A program made the position numbers and the translations under genes. The notes under the pieces were generated by a model. The model searched no databases, was not told where the DNA came from, and was given only the letters and a program-made list of their open reading frames with translations. A stretch of DNA of 64,000 nucleotides. Source: Actinomadura opuntiae (GTDB lineage Bacteria; Actinomycetota; Actinomycetes; Streptosporangiales; Streptosporangiaceae). Location: the NCBI RefSeq assembly GCF_030283205.1, contig NZ_JASNWF010000006.1:186001-250000 (forward strand), read 5' to 3'. Every line of letters begins with the position of its first letter. The first letter of the stretch is position 1. Positions 14,619 to 24,500 of the stretch are shown piece by piece.

Positions 14619-16433
14619 TCAGGGAGTGACGATGGGGAAATTCGGTTCGGGGGCCTCGATGACGGCCAGAAGCCGCCGCAGGGCGGCCGAGTCGCCGGAG
14701 GCGGTGATCCCGCTGTAGTCCTCGCCGGAGATGAGCGCGAACAGCGACCGGCGGTCCAGGGTGAGTGTGAGATCTGCGGCTTGGACGGAATGGCCGGTGA
14801 CCTGGCGGTGGATGAGGACGCCGTTGGACAGCGCCATCCGGTAGCGGTCGCCGGTGTCGGTGAAGTCCCAGTCGATGGTGAGGTGCTCGTCCCACGCCTT
14901 GGGGCCGTTCACCCGGATCGCCATCGAGTCGAAGACCTGCTCGACCGACAGGCCGGCAGTCATGCCTCCCGCGATGCTGGTCGGGACGGGCGCGACGCCT
15001 CCGCGCAGTTCCATCGCGCCGGTTAGGAAGAAATTGCGCCACGTGCCGTTCTCGGCGCCCTCGCCGAGCCGTTGATAGACGTCCGCGAGCGCGGCCTTGC
15101 CGTCCGCGCTGTCGGGGTCGGCGAACACCACATGGTTGAGTAGCGTGGCGGCGAATCGCAGATCGCCTTTGTCTGCGTAGTCGCGGGCCATCGACATCAA
15201 TCTGGACGCCCCGCCCATGCATTCCACATACCGCGTGGCCGCCTCGACGGGCGGGTGCTCCCAGAGGTGCGCGGGATTGCCGTCGAACCACCCCATGTAC
15301 CGCTGGTAGATCGCCTTGACGTTGTGGCTGATCGAGCCGTAATAGCCGCGGGCGTGCCAGGCGCCCGCCAGGGCGGGCGGCAGTTCCATCATCTCGGCGA
15401 TCTCGATCCCGGTGTGCCCCTGGTTGAGCAGCCGCAACGTCTGGTCGTGCAGGTAGGCGTACAGGTCGCGCTGCTGGGACAGGAACGCCACGATCGGCTC
15501 GCGTCCCCATGTCGGCCAATGGTGGGACGCGAACGCGACGTCCGTGTCGTCGGCGAACAGGGCGATCGCTTCGTCCAGGTACCGCGCCCATACGCGCGCG
15601 TCACGGATCACCGCGCCGCGCAACGTCAGGATGTTGTGCAGGTTGTGGGTCGCGTTCTCGGCCAGGCACAGCGCCCGCCGGTCGGGGAAATGGAAGTTCA
15701 TCTCCGCGGGCGCCTCGGTGCCGGGCGTCAGCTGGAAGACGATGCGCACCCCGTCGACGGTCACTTCCTGGCCCGTCCGCGTGATATCGGTATTCGGAGG
15801 GATCAGGGAAATGCGTCCCGACGATGCGGTCTGGCCCAACCCTGTCCCGACCATTCCGGTCGGTCCCCTCTCCAGCAGAACGCCGGTGTGGTAAACGCCG
15901 CGGCGGCCCATGGCCGTCCCGGCGTACACGTTCTCCGAGACGGCGTGCTCCAGGAATCCGGCCGGAGCCAGGATCGGAATTTCCTCCGGGTTTCCGGCTT
16001 CGAGCACCCCTTCCGCGCCGCCGAAGTGATCGACGTGGGAATGGGTGTAGACCAGCCCGGTGACCGGACGGTCCCCGCGGTGCTCCCGGTACAGCGCGAG
16101 CGCGGCGGCCGCGGTCTCCACCGACACGAGCGGGTCGATCACGATCACGCCCCGGTCGCCTTCGACCAGGGTCATGTTCGACAGGTCCAGGCCCCGTACC
16201 TGGTAGATCCCGTCCGTCACCTCGAACAGCCCCTGCTTGGCGCACAGTTGCGCCTGCCGCCACAGCGACGGGTTCACCGACTCGGGGCAGGGCCCGTCCA
16301 GGAACGAGAACGCGTCGTTGTCCCAGACGACGCGCCCGCCGGCGTCCCGCACGACCGCCGGGGACAGCGACGCCACCAGCCCTCGCTCGGCGTTCTCGAA
16401 ATCGGTTCGGTCCTTGGGTGATGGCGCGGCCAT
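14619..16433 (-). CDS. Alkyl/aryl-sulfatase (metallo-beta-lactamase fold, SdsA1-like)
   Basis: A 604-residue zinc hydrolase that releases sulfate from primary or secondary alkyl sulfates such as SDS. The metal motif is THSHVDHFGG with H131, H133, D135 and H136; FPDRRALCLAENATHNLHN gives further metal ligands, and FASHHWPTWG completes the active site. The dimerisation helices and a C-terminal SCP2-like domain (about residues 475-600) follow, as in Pseudomonas SdsA1. The product has no evident signal peptide, unlike several periplasmic relatives. ATG at 16433 follows a GGAGAG ribosome site. It is transcribed alone. Confidence 0.9.
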   Translation of the reverse strand: MAAPSPKDRTDFENAERGLVASLSPAVVRDAGGRVVWDNDAFSFLDGPCPESVNPSLWRQAQLCAKQGLFEVTDGIYQVRGLDLSNMTLVEGDRGVIVIDPLVSVETAAAALALYREHRGDRPVTGLVYTHSHVDHFGGAEGVLEAGNPEEIPILAPAGFLEHAVSENVYAGTAMGRRGVYHTGVLLERGPTGMVGTGLGQTASSGRISLIPPNTDITRTGQEVTVDGVRIVFQLTPGTEAPAEMNFHFPDRRALCLAENATHNLHNILTLRGAVIRDARVWARYLDEAIALFADDTDVAFASHHWPTWGREPIVAFLSQQRDLYAYLHDQTLRLLNQGHTGIEIAEMMELPPALAGAWHARGYYGSISHNVKAIYQRYMGWFDGNPAHLWEHPPVEAATRYVECMGGASRLMSMARDYADKGDLRFAATLLNHVVFADPDSADGKAALADVYQRLGEGAENGTWRNFFLTGAMELRGGVAPVPTSIAGGMTAGLSVEQVFDSMAIRVNGPKAWDEHLTIDWDFTDTGDRYRMALSNGVLIHRQVTGHSVQAADLTLTLDRRSLFALISGEDYSGITASGDSAALRRLLAVIEAPEPNFPIVTP

Positions 16434-16580
16434 GGTCTCTCCTCGGAGCGGGTTCGCCGGTACCCGAGCACTTCCCTGGGCGGTCCCACCTCAGTGCCAG
16501 CCAAGTTCCAAGAGAACCCTCACGTTTCCCGAGCCTGTGTCGTCGTGCTTTCGGACGCGAATCACCTGAGGAGCCGAACC

Positions 16581-17114
16581 ATGACGACAGTGACCACGCT
16601 CGGCGAGTTGACCGGCGACTACGTTCTCGACACCGCCCGGACGCGGATCGGGTTCGTCGCCCGGCACAGGCTGTCCACCCGGGTGCGCGGGCGGTTCGAC
16701 GAGTTCGAGGGCACCGCGCGCCTGGACGGCGGCGACCCGTCGAAGTCCAGCGTCCGGCTCACCATCCGGGCGGGCAGCGTCCGGACCGGCAACCGGCAGC
16801 GCGATGAGCAGCTGTGCCGGACGTTCCTGGAGGTGGACGAGCACCCGGCCATCACCTTCGCTTCGACGCGAGTGGAGCGAAGAGGCGACGACGGGTTCGC
16901 GGTCACCGGTGACCTGACCGTCCGCGGCGTGTGCAGGCCGGTCACCGTGGAGTTCACGCTGACCGGCGCCGAGGACGGCCTGCGGGTCGCCTTCGCGGGC
17001 GGCGCGACGATCGACCGCAACGACTGGGGTGTGAACTGGAACGCCCTGACCAGGGTCATGGTCGGCCCGAAGGTGGTGCTGGAGCTCGACGCCGCCGTGG
17101 TCCGGCGGGCGTGA
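16581..17114 (+). CDS. YceI family lipocalin-like protein
   Basis: A 177-residue protein with the YceI pattern: GDYVLDTARTRIGFVARH near the start, then SVRLTIRAGSVRTGNRQRDEQL, HPAITFASTRVE, VTGDLTVRGVCRPVTVEF and FAGGATIDRNDWGVNW. YceI proteins form a lipocalin-like barrel that binds polyisoprenoids or other long amphipathic molecules. No signal peptide is visible, so it is probably cytoplasmic, as in many actinobacteria. ATG 16581 follows a GAGGAG ribosome site. It converges with the regulator gene ending at 17117. Confidence 0.88.
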   Translation: MTTVTTLGELTGDYVLDTARTRIGFVARHRLSTRVRGRFDEFEGTARLDGGDPSKSSVRLTIRAGSVRTGNRQRDEQLCRTFLEVDEHPAITFASTRVERRGDDGFAVTGDLTVRGVCRPVTVEFTLTGAEDGLRVAFAGGATIDRNDWGVNWNALTRVMVGPKVVLELDAAVVRRA

Positions 17115-17116
17115 GC

Positions 17117-17776
17117 TCAGGTCACCAGGCCGTTGCGGTAGGCGTAGACGACCGCCTGCACGCGGTCGCGCAGGTCGAGCTTGGTGAGGATGCGCGACAC
17201 GTAGGTCTTGACGGTCTCCTGGCTGATGACGAGCGCCGCCGCGATCTCGCTGTTGGACAGGCCGTCGGCGATGTGGCGCAGCACCTCCAGCTCGCGCGGG
17301 GTCAGCGCGGTGCCGTCCGGCGTGCTCCCGGCGGGGCGGATCCGGGCCGCGTACCGGCCGACGAGCTGCCGCGTCACATCGGGGTCCAGCAGCGCGGCGC
17401 CGGACGCGACGGTGCGGATGCCGTGCAGCAGCTGTGCCGGCGGGGCGTCCTTGAGCAGGAACCCGCTCGCGCCGGCGCGCAGCGCCTCGTAGACGTACTC
17501 GTCCAGGTTGAACGTCGTCACGACGAGGACCTTGACGGGGTCGGGGACCCCGGCGCCGGCCAGCAGGCGGGTGGCCTCGATGCCGTCGAGGACCGGCATC
17601 CGCACGTCCATCACGACCATGTCCGGCCTCAGCTCGCGGGCGAGGTCGACCGCGGCGCGGCCGTCGCCGCACTCGCCCACGATCTCCAGGTCGGGCTGGG
17701 CGTCGATGATCGTCGCGAACCCGGTGCGGATGAGCGCCTGGTCGTCGGCGACCAGGACCCGGACGGGCGCGCTCAC
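17117..17776 (-). CDS. NarL/LuxR-family response regulator
   Basis: A 219-residue regulator. The receiver has D-D in VADDQALI, the phospho-acceptor aspartate in DMVVMDVRMP and the lysine in LLKDAPP. The C-terminal LuxR helix-turn-helix is LTPRELEVLRHIADGLSNSEIAAALVIS. The GTG start at 17776 overlaps the kinase stop (GTGA). It is the last gene of the CPBP protease-kinase-regulator operon. It closely follows the layout of the DesR/LiaR-like systems that control envelope or lipid responses, but its targets are not visible. Confidence 0.88.
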   Translation of the reverse strand: MSAPVRVLVADDQALIRTGFATIIDAQPDLEIVGECGDGRAAVDLARELRPDMVVMDVRMPVLDGIEATRLLAGAGVPDPVKVLVVTTFNLDEYVYEALRAGASGFLLKDAPPAQLLHGIRTVASGAALLDPDVTRQLVGRYAARIRPAGSTPDGTALTPRELEVLRHIADGLSNSEIAAALVISQETVKTYVSRILTKLDLRDRVQAVVYAYRNGLVT

Positions 17777-18939
17777 GACCGGCTCCCGGTGGGGATGCGG
17801 GCCGTCACGGCGAAGCCGCCGTCCGCCCCGGGGCCCGCGGTGAAGTCGCCGTCGAGGGCCTCGACGCGCTCGCGGAGGCCGGTCAGGCCCCGTCCGCCGC
17901 CGCCGGGCGAGCGGGTCCGCGACCCGGACCCGTCGTTGGCGATCTCCACGGTGATCTCCTTCTCGGCATGGCGGACCCGGACCCGGGTGGCGCTGCCGTG
18001 GGCGTACTTGAGGGCGTTGGTGAGGGCTTCCTGGACGACCCGGTAGGCCACGAACTCGGCGCCGCCCGCCGGCTCGGCGGGCTCGCCCTGCCGGACGAAC
18101 TCCACCGGCTGCCCGGCGCGGCGGGTCTGGTCGACCAGCTCGGCGATGTCGCCGGTCGAGGCGGTCCGCCCGCCTGCGGCGGCGCCGGCGGTGTGGTCGG
18201 GGTTGAGCAGGTCGAGCAGGTGCCGCAGGTCGGTGATGGCGCGGCGGCCGGTGTCGGAGACGGCGGTGAGGGTCTCCTCCAGGCGGTCGGGGGCGGCGGT
18301 CAGGTAGCGCGCGGCCTCGGCCTGGACCACCATCGCGGTCACGTGGTGGGTGACGACGTCGTGGAGCTCGCGGGCGATGCGGGTGCGCTCGGCGGTGCGG
18401 GTGGCCTCGGCGACGTGGCGGCGGCGTTCGGCCTCGGCGGCCCGGGTGGAGCGCAGCCAGGCGCCGGCGCCCCAGGCGAGGCAGAGCGCCAGGTAGAACG
18501 TGACGTACCCCTCGACCCCCTCGCCCGCGCCCTGCCGTTCGAGCGCGACCGCCAGCACGACGTAGGCGGCGGAGGCGACGGCCATGAGGGGGCGGCGGCT
18601 GCGCTCCAGGTGGGCGCCCGTGCTGATCAGCACGATGGGCAGCGCGGTGCCGGCGACCGTGTGGTAGCCGCGGAGCTGGTCGATGGCGAACCCGGCCGCC
18701 ACCAGGGCCAGGCAGACGTCCGGCCACCGCCGGCGCACGGCGAGCGGGAGGCATTCCAGGGCGACCGCCGCGACGCCCAGCGCGTCGAAGGGGCGGTCCG
18801 GCAGGTAGCCGAGCTGCGTGCCGACGCCGTGCAGGCTCGGGACGAGCGACATGGCGACCAGCAGCAGTCCCAGCGGCAGGTCCCGGACCGTGACGTCGTA
18901 CCGCTCCCACAGCCCGGGGAGCCGCCGGAAGTCGATCAC
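17773..18939 (-). CDS. NarL-type sensor histidine kinase (HisKA_3)
   Basis: A 388-residue membrane kinase with about five N-terminal transmembrane helices (residues about 20-165), a coiled coil, the HisKA_3 dimerisation segment RTRIARELHDVVTHHVTAMV with H193, and the ATPase domain with YRVVQEALTNALKYAHG and the G-box GGGGRGLTGLRERV. The GTG start overlaps the CPBP gene stop. The lack of a sensory loop suggests signal detection inside the membrane. Confidence 0.87.
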   Translation of the reverse strand: MIDFRRLPGLWERYDVTVRDLPLGLLLVAMSLVPSLHGVGTQLGYLPDRPFDALGVAAVALECLPLAVRRRWPDVCLALVAAGFAIDQLRGYHTVAGTALPIVLISTGAHLERSRRPLMAVASAAYVVLAVALERQGAGEGVEGYVTFYLALCLAWGAGAWLRSTRAAEAERRRHVAEATRTAERTRIARELHDVVTHHVTAMVVQAEAARYLTAAPDRLEETLTAVSDTGRRAITDLRHLLDLLNPDHTAGAAAGGRTASTGDIAELVDQTRRAGQPVEFVRQGEPAEPAGGAEFVAYRVVQEALTNALKYAHGSATRVRVRHAEKEITVEIANDGSGSRTRSPGGGGRGLTGLRERVEALDGDFTAGPGADGGFAVTARIPTGSRS

Positions 18940-19772
18940 TGGGCGAGCCTAGCGGCCTCGGAGCCCCGGCCGGCACGGCGGCGGCGGGCCACCACGCGGT
19001 CCCGGCGGTGGGCCAGCCACATGAACAGGATCGTCAGCATCACGCCGAACACGACCGAGTACAGGCTCGCCTCCGGGCCGAAGTCGCCGCCGCTGAGCGG
19101 GGCCGGGCCGGACACGGCGCCGTCCAGCAGCCCCTGCGGGGTGTTGTTGCCGGACACCTCGGTGCCGAAGATGCCCGCCTCGGCGAAGTTCCAGCCGAAG
19201 TGCAGCCCGATCGGCAGCCACAGGTTGCGGGTGGCGACGTAGGCGCCGCCGAGCATGCCGCCGGCCTCGATGGCGATGGCGAGCGCGCCCCACAGGGTGG
19301 CGTGCGCGTTCGCCAGGTGCGACAGGCCGAACACCAGCCCCGTCAGCCCCAGCGCTATCCAGGTGCCGGTGCGCTCCTCGACGATCCGGAACAGGACGCC
19401 GCGGAACAGCACCTCCTCGGTCACCGCGGCGGCGGCCATGAAGCCGAGCAGCGCGACCGTGCCGCCCGCCGAGCCGAAGCCGTCGACCTTGTAGTAGCCG
19501 AGGAACGCCAGGTTCACGATGACCAACGCGAACATCCCGACGCCGATCAGCAGTCCCCGCCCGACGGCGGCGGGGGCGCCCTTCCGCGCCACCTCGACCG
19601 GGTCGCGGTGCTCCGTCCGCCGCACCACCCACGCGTAGACGGCCGGGGTCAGCACGGCCGTGGCGAGCCCGATCACCAGCGTGAGGACCGGGTTCCAGTC
19701 CGCCGCGGCGGCGGCCTGGCCGCCGATGAGGGCGATCAGCCCGACCGCCAGGAACTGCTTCAACAGACGCAT
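18936..19772 (-). CDS. CPBP-family intramembrane metalloprotease
   Basis: A 278-residue membrane protein of the CAAX-protease/bacteriocin-processing (CPBP, ABI) family. The catalytic motifs are AVTEEVLFRGVLF, FGLSHLAN and LHFGWNF, which supply the Glu-Glu and His residues of the zinc-independent-looking active site. About seven hydrophobic segments are present, and the tail is Arg-rich and cytoplasmic. As first gene of the operon with a kinase and regulator, it may process a peptide or membrane protein in the same pathway. ATG 19772 has a GAAGGAGTCGTC ribosome site. Confidence 0.85.
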   Translation of the reverse strand: MRLLKQFLAVGLIALIGGQAAAAADWNPVLTLVIGLATAVLTPAVYAWVVRRTEHRDPVEVARKGAPAAVGRGLLIGVGMFALVIVNLAFLGYYKVDGFGSAGGTVALLGFMAAAAVTEEVLFRGVLFRIVEERTGTWIALGLTGLVFGLSHLANAHATLWGALAIAIEAGGMLGGAYVATRNLWLPIGLHFGWNFAEAGIFGTEVSGNNTPQGLLDGAVSGPAPLSGGDFGPEASLYSVVFGVMLTILFMWLAHRRDRVVARRRRAGRGSEAARLAQ

Positions 19773-19923
19773 GACGACTCCTTCGCGAGGCCCGCGGACA
19801 GCTCGCCGCGGTACGCCGCAACGCTAGGGATTCGAGGCATCCCGAATCGTCACCGCACGGTGGACATTCGCCGGTAGCTCGCACGGGGGACAAGCGGTGC
19901 GGCGCCCCACCCGTCCCGCGGTG

Positions 19924-20889
19924 TCAGGGGGCGGTCGCGGCGCGGTGGAACCGGGTCGCCCAGTCGCGGAGCAGGTCGATCAGCTCGGGCGGATGCAGGA
20001 CGCGGAAGTCGGCGCCGAGCGTGCCCAGCGCCATGGTCGGCCACTCCAGCGAGTCGGCGACGAACAGCACGCGGCAGTGCTCGGCGTCGACCTCCTCGAC
20101 CGTGCTCCACCGGCCGATGCGCTCCCGCGCGACGCGGGCCGGGACGTCCACCAGCACCTCGACGCGGTAGGAGCGGGGCGCGCTGTCCAGCCGGGTGCGG
20201 ACGAACTCGGCGGCGTCGGCGATGGGCAGCTCGCGCGGGCGGAACGGGGCACCGGTGCCGCGCGGGTCGGTGAGCCGGTCGACGCGGAGGTTGCGCCAGT
20301 CGCCGCGCGTCAGGTCGTAGGCGACCAGGTACCAGCGGCGGCCGAGGGAGACGAGCCGGTGCGGCTCGACGTGCCGGTCGGTGCGGCGGCCGTCGGCGGC
20401 GGTGTAGGAGAAGCGGAGCCGCTCGCTGTCGCGGCAGGCGAGCGCGACGGTGGTCAGGACGTCCGGGTCGACGTCGGTGCGGGCCGGGCCCGCCCAGCCG
20501 GCGGTCACGGTCATCGCGCGCAGCGCCTCGACGCGGCGGCGCAGCCGGGCCGGCATCACCTGCACGATCTTCGCCAGGACCCGCACGGACGGCTCGGCGA
20601 TGCCCTCCACCGGGCCCTGCGCGGCGGCCTGCAGCCCGACGGCCAGCGCGACGGCCTCCTCGTCGTCGATCACGAGCGGGGGCAGCGCCGCGCCCGCGGC
20701 GAGCTGGTAGCCGCCGTCGACGCCGCGCTGCGCCTCGACCGGGTAGCCGAGCTCGCGCAGCCGGTCGACGTCGCGGCGCAGGGTGCGGACGGAGACGCCG
20801 AGGCGGTCGGCCAGTTCGGTGCCCGGCCAGTACCGGTGGCTCTGCAGCAGCGACAGCAGCCGCAGCGTCCGGGTGCTGGTGTTCGCCAT
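19924..20889 (-). CDS. YafY-type WYL-domain transcription regulator
   Basis: A 321-residue regulator. The N-terminal HTH_11 winged helix reads TRTLRLLSLLQSHRYWPGTELADRLGVS. The middle WYL domain has LRFSYTAADGRRTDRHVEPHRLV and GRRWYLVAYDL, and a WCX extension ends the protein. WYL domains sense small molecules or nucleic-acid signals. The gene is divergent from the DinB gene at 20988 with 98 bp between starts. That pairing is widespread in actinobacteria, so DinB is the likely regulated partner. Confidence 0.87.
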   Translation of the reverse strand: MANTSTRTLRLLSLLQSHRYWPGTELADRLGVSVRTLRRDVDRLRELGYPVEAQRGVDGGYQLAAGAALPPLVIDDEEAVALAVGLQAAAQGPVEGIAEPSVRVLAKIVQVMPARLRRRVEALRAMTVTAGWAGPARTDVDPDVLTTVALACRDSERLRFSYTAADGRRTDRHVEPHRLVSLGRRWYLVAYDLTRGDWRNLRVDRLTDPRGTGAPFRPRELPIADAAEFVRTRLDSAPRSYRVEVLVDVPARVARERIGRWSTVEEVDAEHCRVLFVADSLEWPTMALGTLGADFRVLHPPELIDLLRDWATRFHRAATAP

Positions 20890-20987
20890 GTCCTCGATTC
20901 TGCCCGCGATTCAGGTCGGAAAGTGGCCGCAATACCTCCTAGCGTGGTTCTCATCAGCCGGAACGAGACGACCTGGAGGTCGCGACC

Positions 20988-21539
20988 ATGAACGACACCG
21001 CCGAAAAGACCCGCGACGCGGCGCCCGTGACGACCGGCGAGCGCGCCGACCTGCTGGCGCTGCTGGCCAAGGCCCGGCACTTCCTGCGCTTCACCACCCG
21101 CGACCTGACCGACGACCAGGCCCGGCAGCGGACGACCGCGGGCGAGCTGTGCCTGGGCGGCCTGATCAAGCACGTCACCTCGGTCGAGCGGGGCTGGGCG
21201 GACTTCATCATCGAGGGGCCGTCCGTCATGCCCGACTTCAACGCCATGACCGAGGAGGACTTCCAGCGGCGCGCCGAGGAGTTCCGGCTGCTGCCGGGCG
21301 AGACGCTCGAAGGCGTGCTGGACGCCTACGCCGAGACCGCGCGCCGGACCGACGAGCTCGTCGCCGCGATCCCCGACCTGAACGCCGCACAGCCGCTGCC
21401 GGACGCGCCGTGGTTCGAGCAGGGCGCGTCCTGGTCGGCCCGGATGGTGCTGATGCACATCGCCGCCGAGACGTTCCAGCACGCCGGGCACGCCGACATC
21501 ATCCGCGAGTCCCTGGACGGCGCCAAGAGCATGGGCTGA
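20988..21539 (+). CDS. DinB/DUF664-family metal-dependent thiol transferase-like protein
   Basis: A 183-residue four-helix-bundle protein. The DUF664/DinB pattern is seen in ERADLLALLAKARHFLRFTTRDLTDDQA, GGLIKHVTSVERGW (first metal histidine) and MHIAAETFQHAGHADIIRE (remaining histidines). In actinobacteria this family includes mycothiol-dependent enzymes that conjugate or isomerise small electrophiles. Start ATG 20988 has a TGGAGG ribosome site. It is probably controlled by the divergent WYL regulator. Confidence 0.85.
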   Translation: MNDTAEKTRDAAPVTTGERADLLALLAKARHFLRFTTRDLTDDQARQRTTAGELCLGGLIKHVTSVERGWADFIIEGPSVMPDFNAMTEEDFQRRAEEFRLLPGETLEGVLDAYAETARRTDELVAAIPDLNAAQPLPDAPWFEQGASWSARMVLMHIAAETFQHAGHADIIRESLDGAKSMG

Positions 21540-21555
21540 TCCGGCGGGCCCGGGT

Positions 21556-24500
21556 TCAGCGGTCGGGGAGCAGGCGCGGCGCGACGGCGGCCCCCAGCGT
21601 GGCCGCCGCGGCCGACGCCGTGACGATCGTCCAGGCACCGGGCCCGAGCGGGGTGCAGCCGAAGAACGCGCTGACGCCCGGCGTCTCGATCACCGCGAAC
21701 AGCGCGGCGGCCGAGACGGCGCAGGTGGCCATGACGAGCGGGCTGCGCCAGCGCGAGATGAGGGTCTGGCCGAGCTGGGCGCCGACCAGCGACGCGAGCG
21801 CCATCGTCGACGCCCTGCGCCGGCCTCCGGGGACCAGGCTCGTCAGCCGCCCGAGCTGCCAGGAGGCCAGGGCCGCGGCGGCGGTGGCGGTGCCGCGCAC
21901 GGCGAGGACCCGCCGCATGTCCTTGCCGGTGAAGCCGCGGACCGGCTCCCCGCCGAGCGGCGCCGCGTCCGGGCCGGAGCCGGCGGGGGTGATCGCGACG
22001 GCGAGCGCCGGGAGCATGTCGGTCAGCATGTTCACCACGAGCAGCTGCCGGGTGCTGAGCGGCGCGTCCCCGCTGAGGGCCGTCCCGAGGACGGTGAAGG
22101 AGACCTCGCCCGCGTTGCCGCCGACCAGGATCGCGGCGGCGTCGCGGACGCTGTGCCACAGCGCGCGGCCCTCCCGCAGCGCGTCCAGGATCAGCGCGGT
22201 GTCGGGCGCGGTGAGGACGAGGTCGGCGGCGGTGCGGGCGGCGCCGGAGCCGCGGCCGACGACGGCGATGCCGACGTCCGCGCGGCGGATGGCGGCGGCG
22301 TCGTTGGCGCCGTCGCCGGTCATGGCGACGACCCGGCCGGCCCGCCGCAGGTCCTTGACGATCCGGACCTTCTGCGCGGGGGAGACGCGGGCGAAGACCG
22401 CGGCGCGCTCGACGGCCCGGATCCGGTCGGCGGCGGACATGGCGTCGAGCTCGGTCCCGGTGACGACCCGGTCGGCGTCGGGGATGCCGAGTTCGGCCGC
22501 GACGGCCGCGGCGGTGTCCGGATGGTCGCCGGTGATCATGGTGGTGCGGACGCCCGCCTCGCCGAGCCGCTGCACGGCCTCCTCGGCGGTGGGCCGCGGG
22601 GTGTCGGCGATGCCGATGAAGCCGAGCAGCGCCAGGTCCTCGACGTGCTCGGCGATCTGCCCGCGCACCGGGCCGGGGTCGGCGACGGGGCGCTCGGCGA
22701 TGGCGAGCACGCGCAGGCCCTGCCCGGCCAGCCGCCGGACGGTCGCGGCGGCGGCGCGGCGCCGGGACGCGGTGAGGGCCTCGTCGCGGTGGGCGGAGGT
22801 GTGGATCCGGGTGCACTTGGCCAGCAGCACCTCGGGCGCGCCCTTGACCGCGAGGACCGTCCGGTAGCCGTCGTCGCCGAGCGAGGCGGAGAAGCCGCGG
22901 GTGGTCTCGAACGGCAGCTCCTCGTCCAGGGTCCAGCGGTCGTCCGGCGGCAGGGCGTCGACGCGGTCCAGGACGGCGCGGTCGGTGGCGTGCGCGACCT
23001 GCCGGCCGCCCGGCGGCGGGCAGGCGCGCGCGGCGGTGCGCAGGATGCGCTGCTCGGCGGCGCCGCTGAGGGGGTGCGGGCGGGTCGGGCCGGCCGCGCG
23101 GACGAGCCGGAGCCGGCCCTCGGTGAGCGTGCCGGTCTTGTCGAAGCACAGGGTGTCCACGCGTCCGAGCGCTTCGAGCGCGCGGGTGGAGCGGACCAGG
23201 ACGCCGAGCCGCGACAGCCGCCGCGCGGCCGCGAGCTGCGAGACGGTCGCGACCAGCGGCAGGCCCTCGGGGACGGCGGCCACGGCGACCGCGACGCCGG
23301 AGCCGAGGGCGCGCCGCAGCGGCAGGCCTCGCAGCATGCCGAGGACGGTGACGGCCGCGCCGCCGAGCAGCGTGGCGGGCAGCGCCTGGTGGGTCAGCTC
23401 GGCCAGCCGCGCCTGCATGCTGGACGAGGCATCGGCGGTCCCGGCGAGGGCGGCGGCGCGTCCGGTCTCGGTGGCCTCGGCGGTGGCGACGACCAGCGCG
23501 ACGGCGCTGCCGGCGACGACCGTGGTGCCCTCGTAGAGCATGCAGTGCCGGTCGGCCGGGTCGGCGCCGGGCGACGGCTCGACGTTCTTGTCGACGGGCA
23601 CGGACTCGCCGGTGAGCGTGGCCTCGTCCACCTCCAGCGACTCGGCCCACAGCAGCCGGGCGTCGGCCGGAACGACGTCCTCCGAGCGCAGCCGGACGAC
23701 GTCGCCGACGCGCAGCCGGCCGGCCGCGATCTGCTCGGCGTCGGCGGTCCGCAGATGCGCGAACGGCTCGCCGCCGGGTTCGGCGGTGGCGCGGGCGCGC
23801 AACCGGCGGGCGCGGATCTGCTGGCCGAGCATCAGTTCGCCGAGGGCCTTCTCGGCCCGCATCCGCTGCGCGCCGCCGATCAGCGCGTTGCCCGCCATGA
23901 CGCTGCTGACCAGCAGCGCGTCCACGCTGGAGCCGACCACGGCGGAGGCCGCGGCGCCGAGTGCGAGCACGGGGGTGAGCGGATCGTCGAGTTCCTGCCG
24001 GACCGCGGCGGCCAGCCGCAGGGCCGCCTTCCCCGGCCGGACCAGCATCCGGTGCAGCGGCGCCGCCGCCGGACGCGGTTCGCGGTCCGCCTCGGGCTCG
24101 GCGGCCGTGCGCGACAGCCGACGGACGGCCTCCTCGGCGGTGAGCGCGTGCCAGGCGTCGCGGACGACGGGCGCGGGCAGCGGCCGGTGCACCAGCCGCC
24201 GGGCGCTCACCCCGTTGGTCAGCATCGCCATCAGGGACGCCGCGTACACCGGCGGCAGGTCCTGCCAGGACGCGGCGGCGCGGCGCAGCGGTCCGCCGCG
24301 GCGGCGCCGGGGCCTGCGGCCCGCGATCAGCAGCGCGCCCAGCGCCGACGCGCTGAGCGACAGTTCCGCGGCGCGGTCGCTGGCGCGCCGCGCGGGCCGG
24401 ACGGCCGTCAGCAGCCGCCACGCCTCCGCGAGCCCCGGCCCGCACACGATGTCCGCACACCAGTCGGCGAGCCCGTGCCCGCGCAGCACGCTGACGCCGA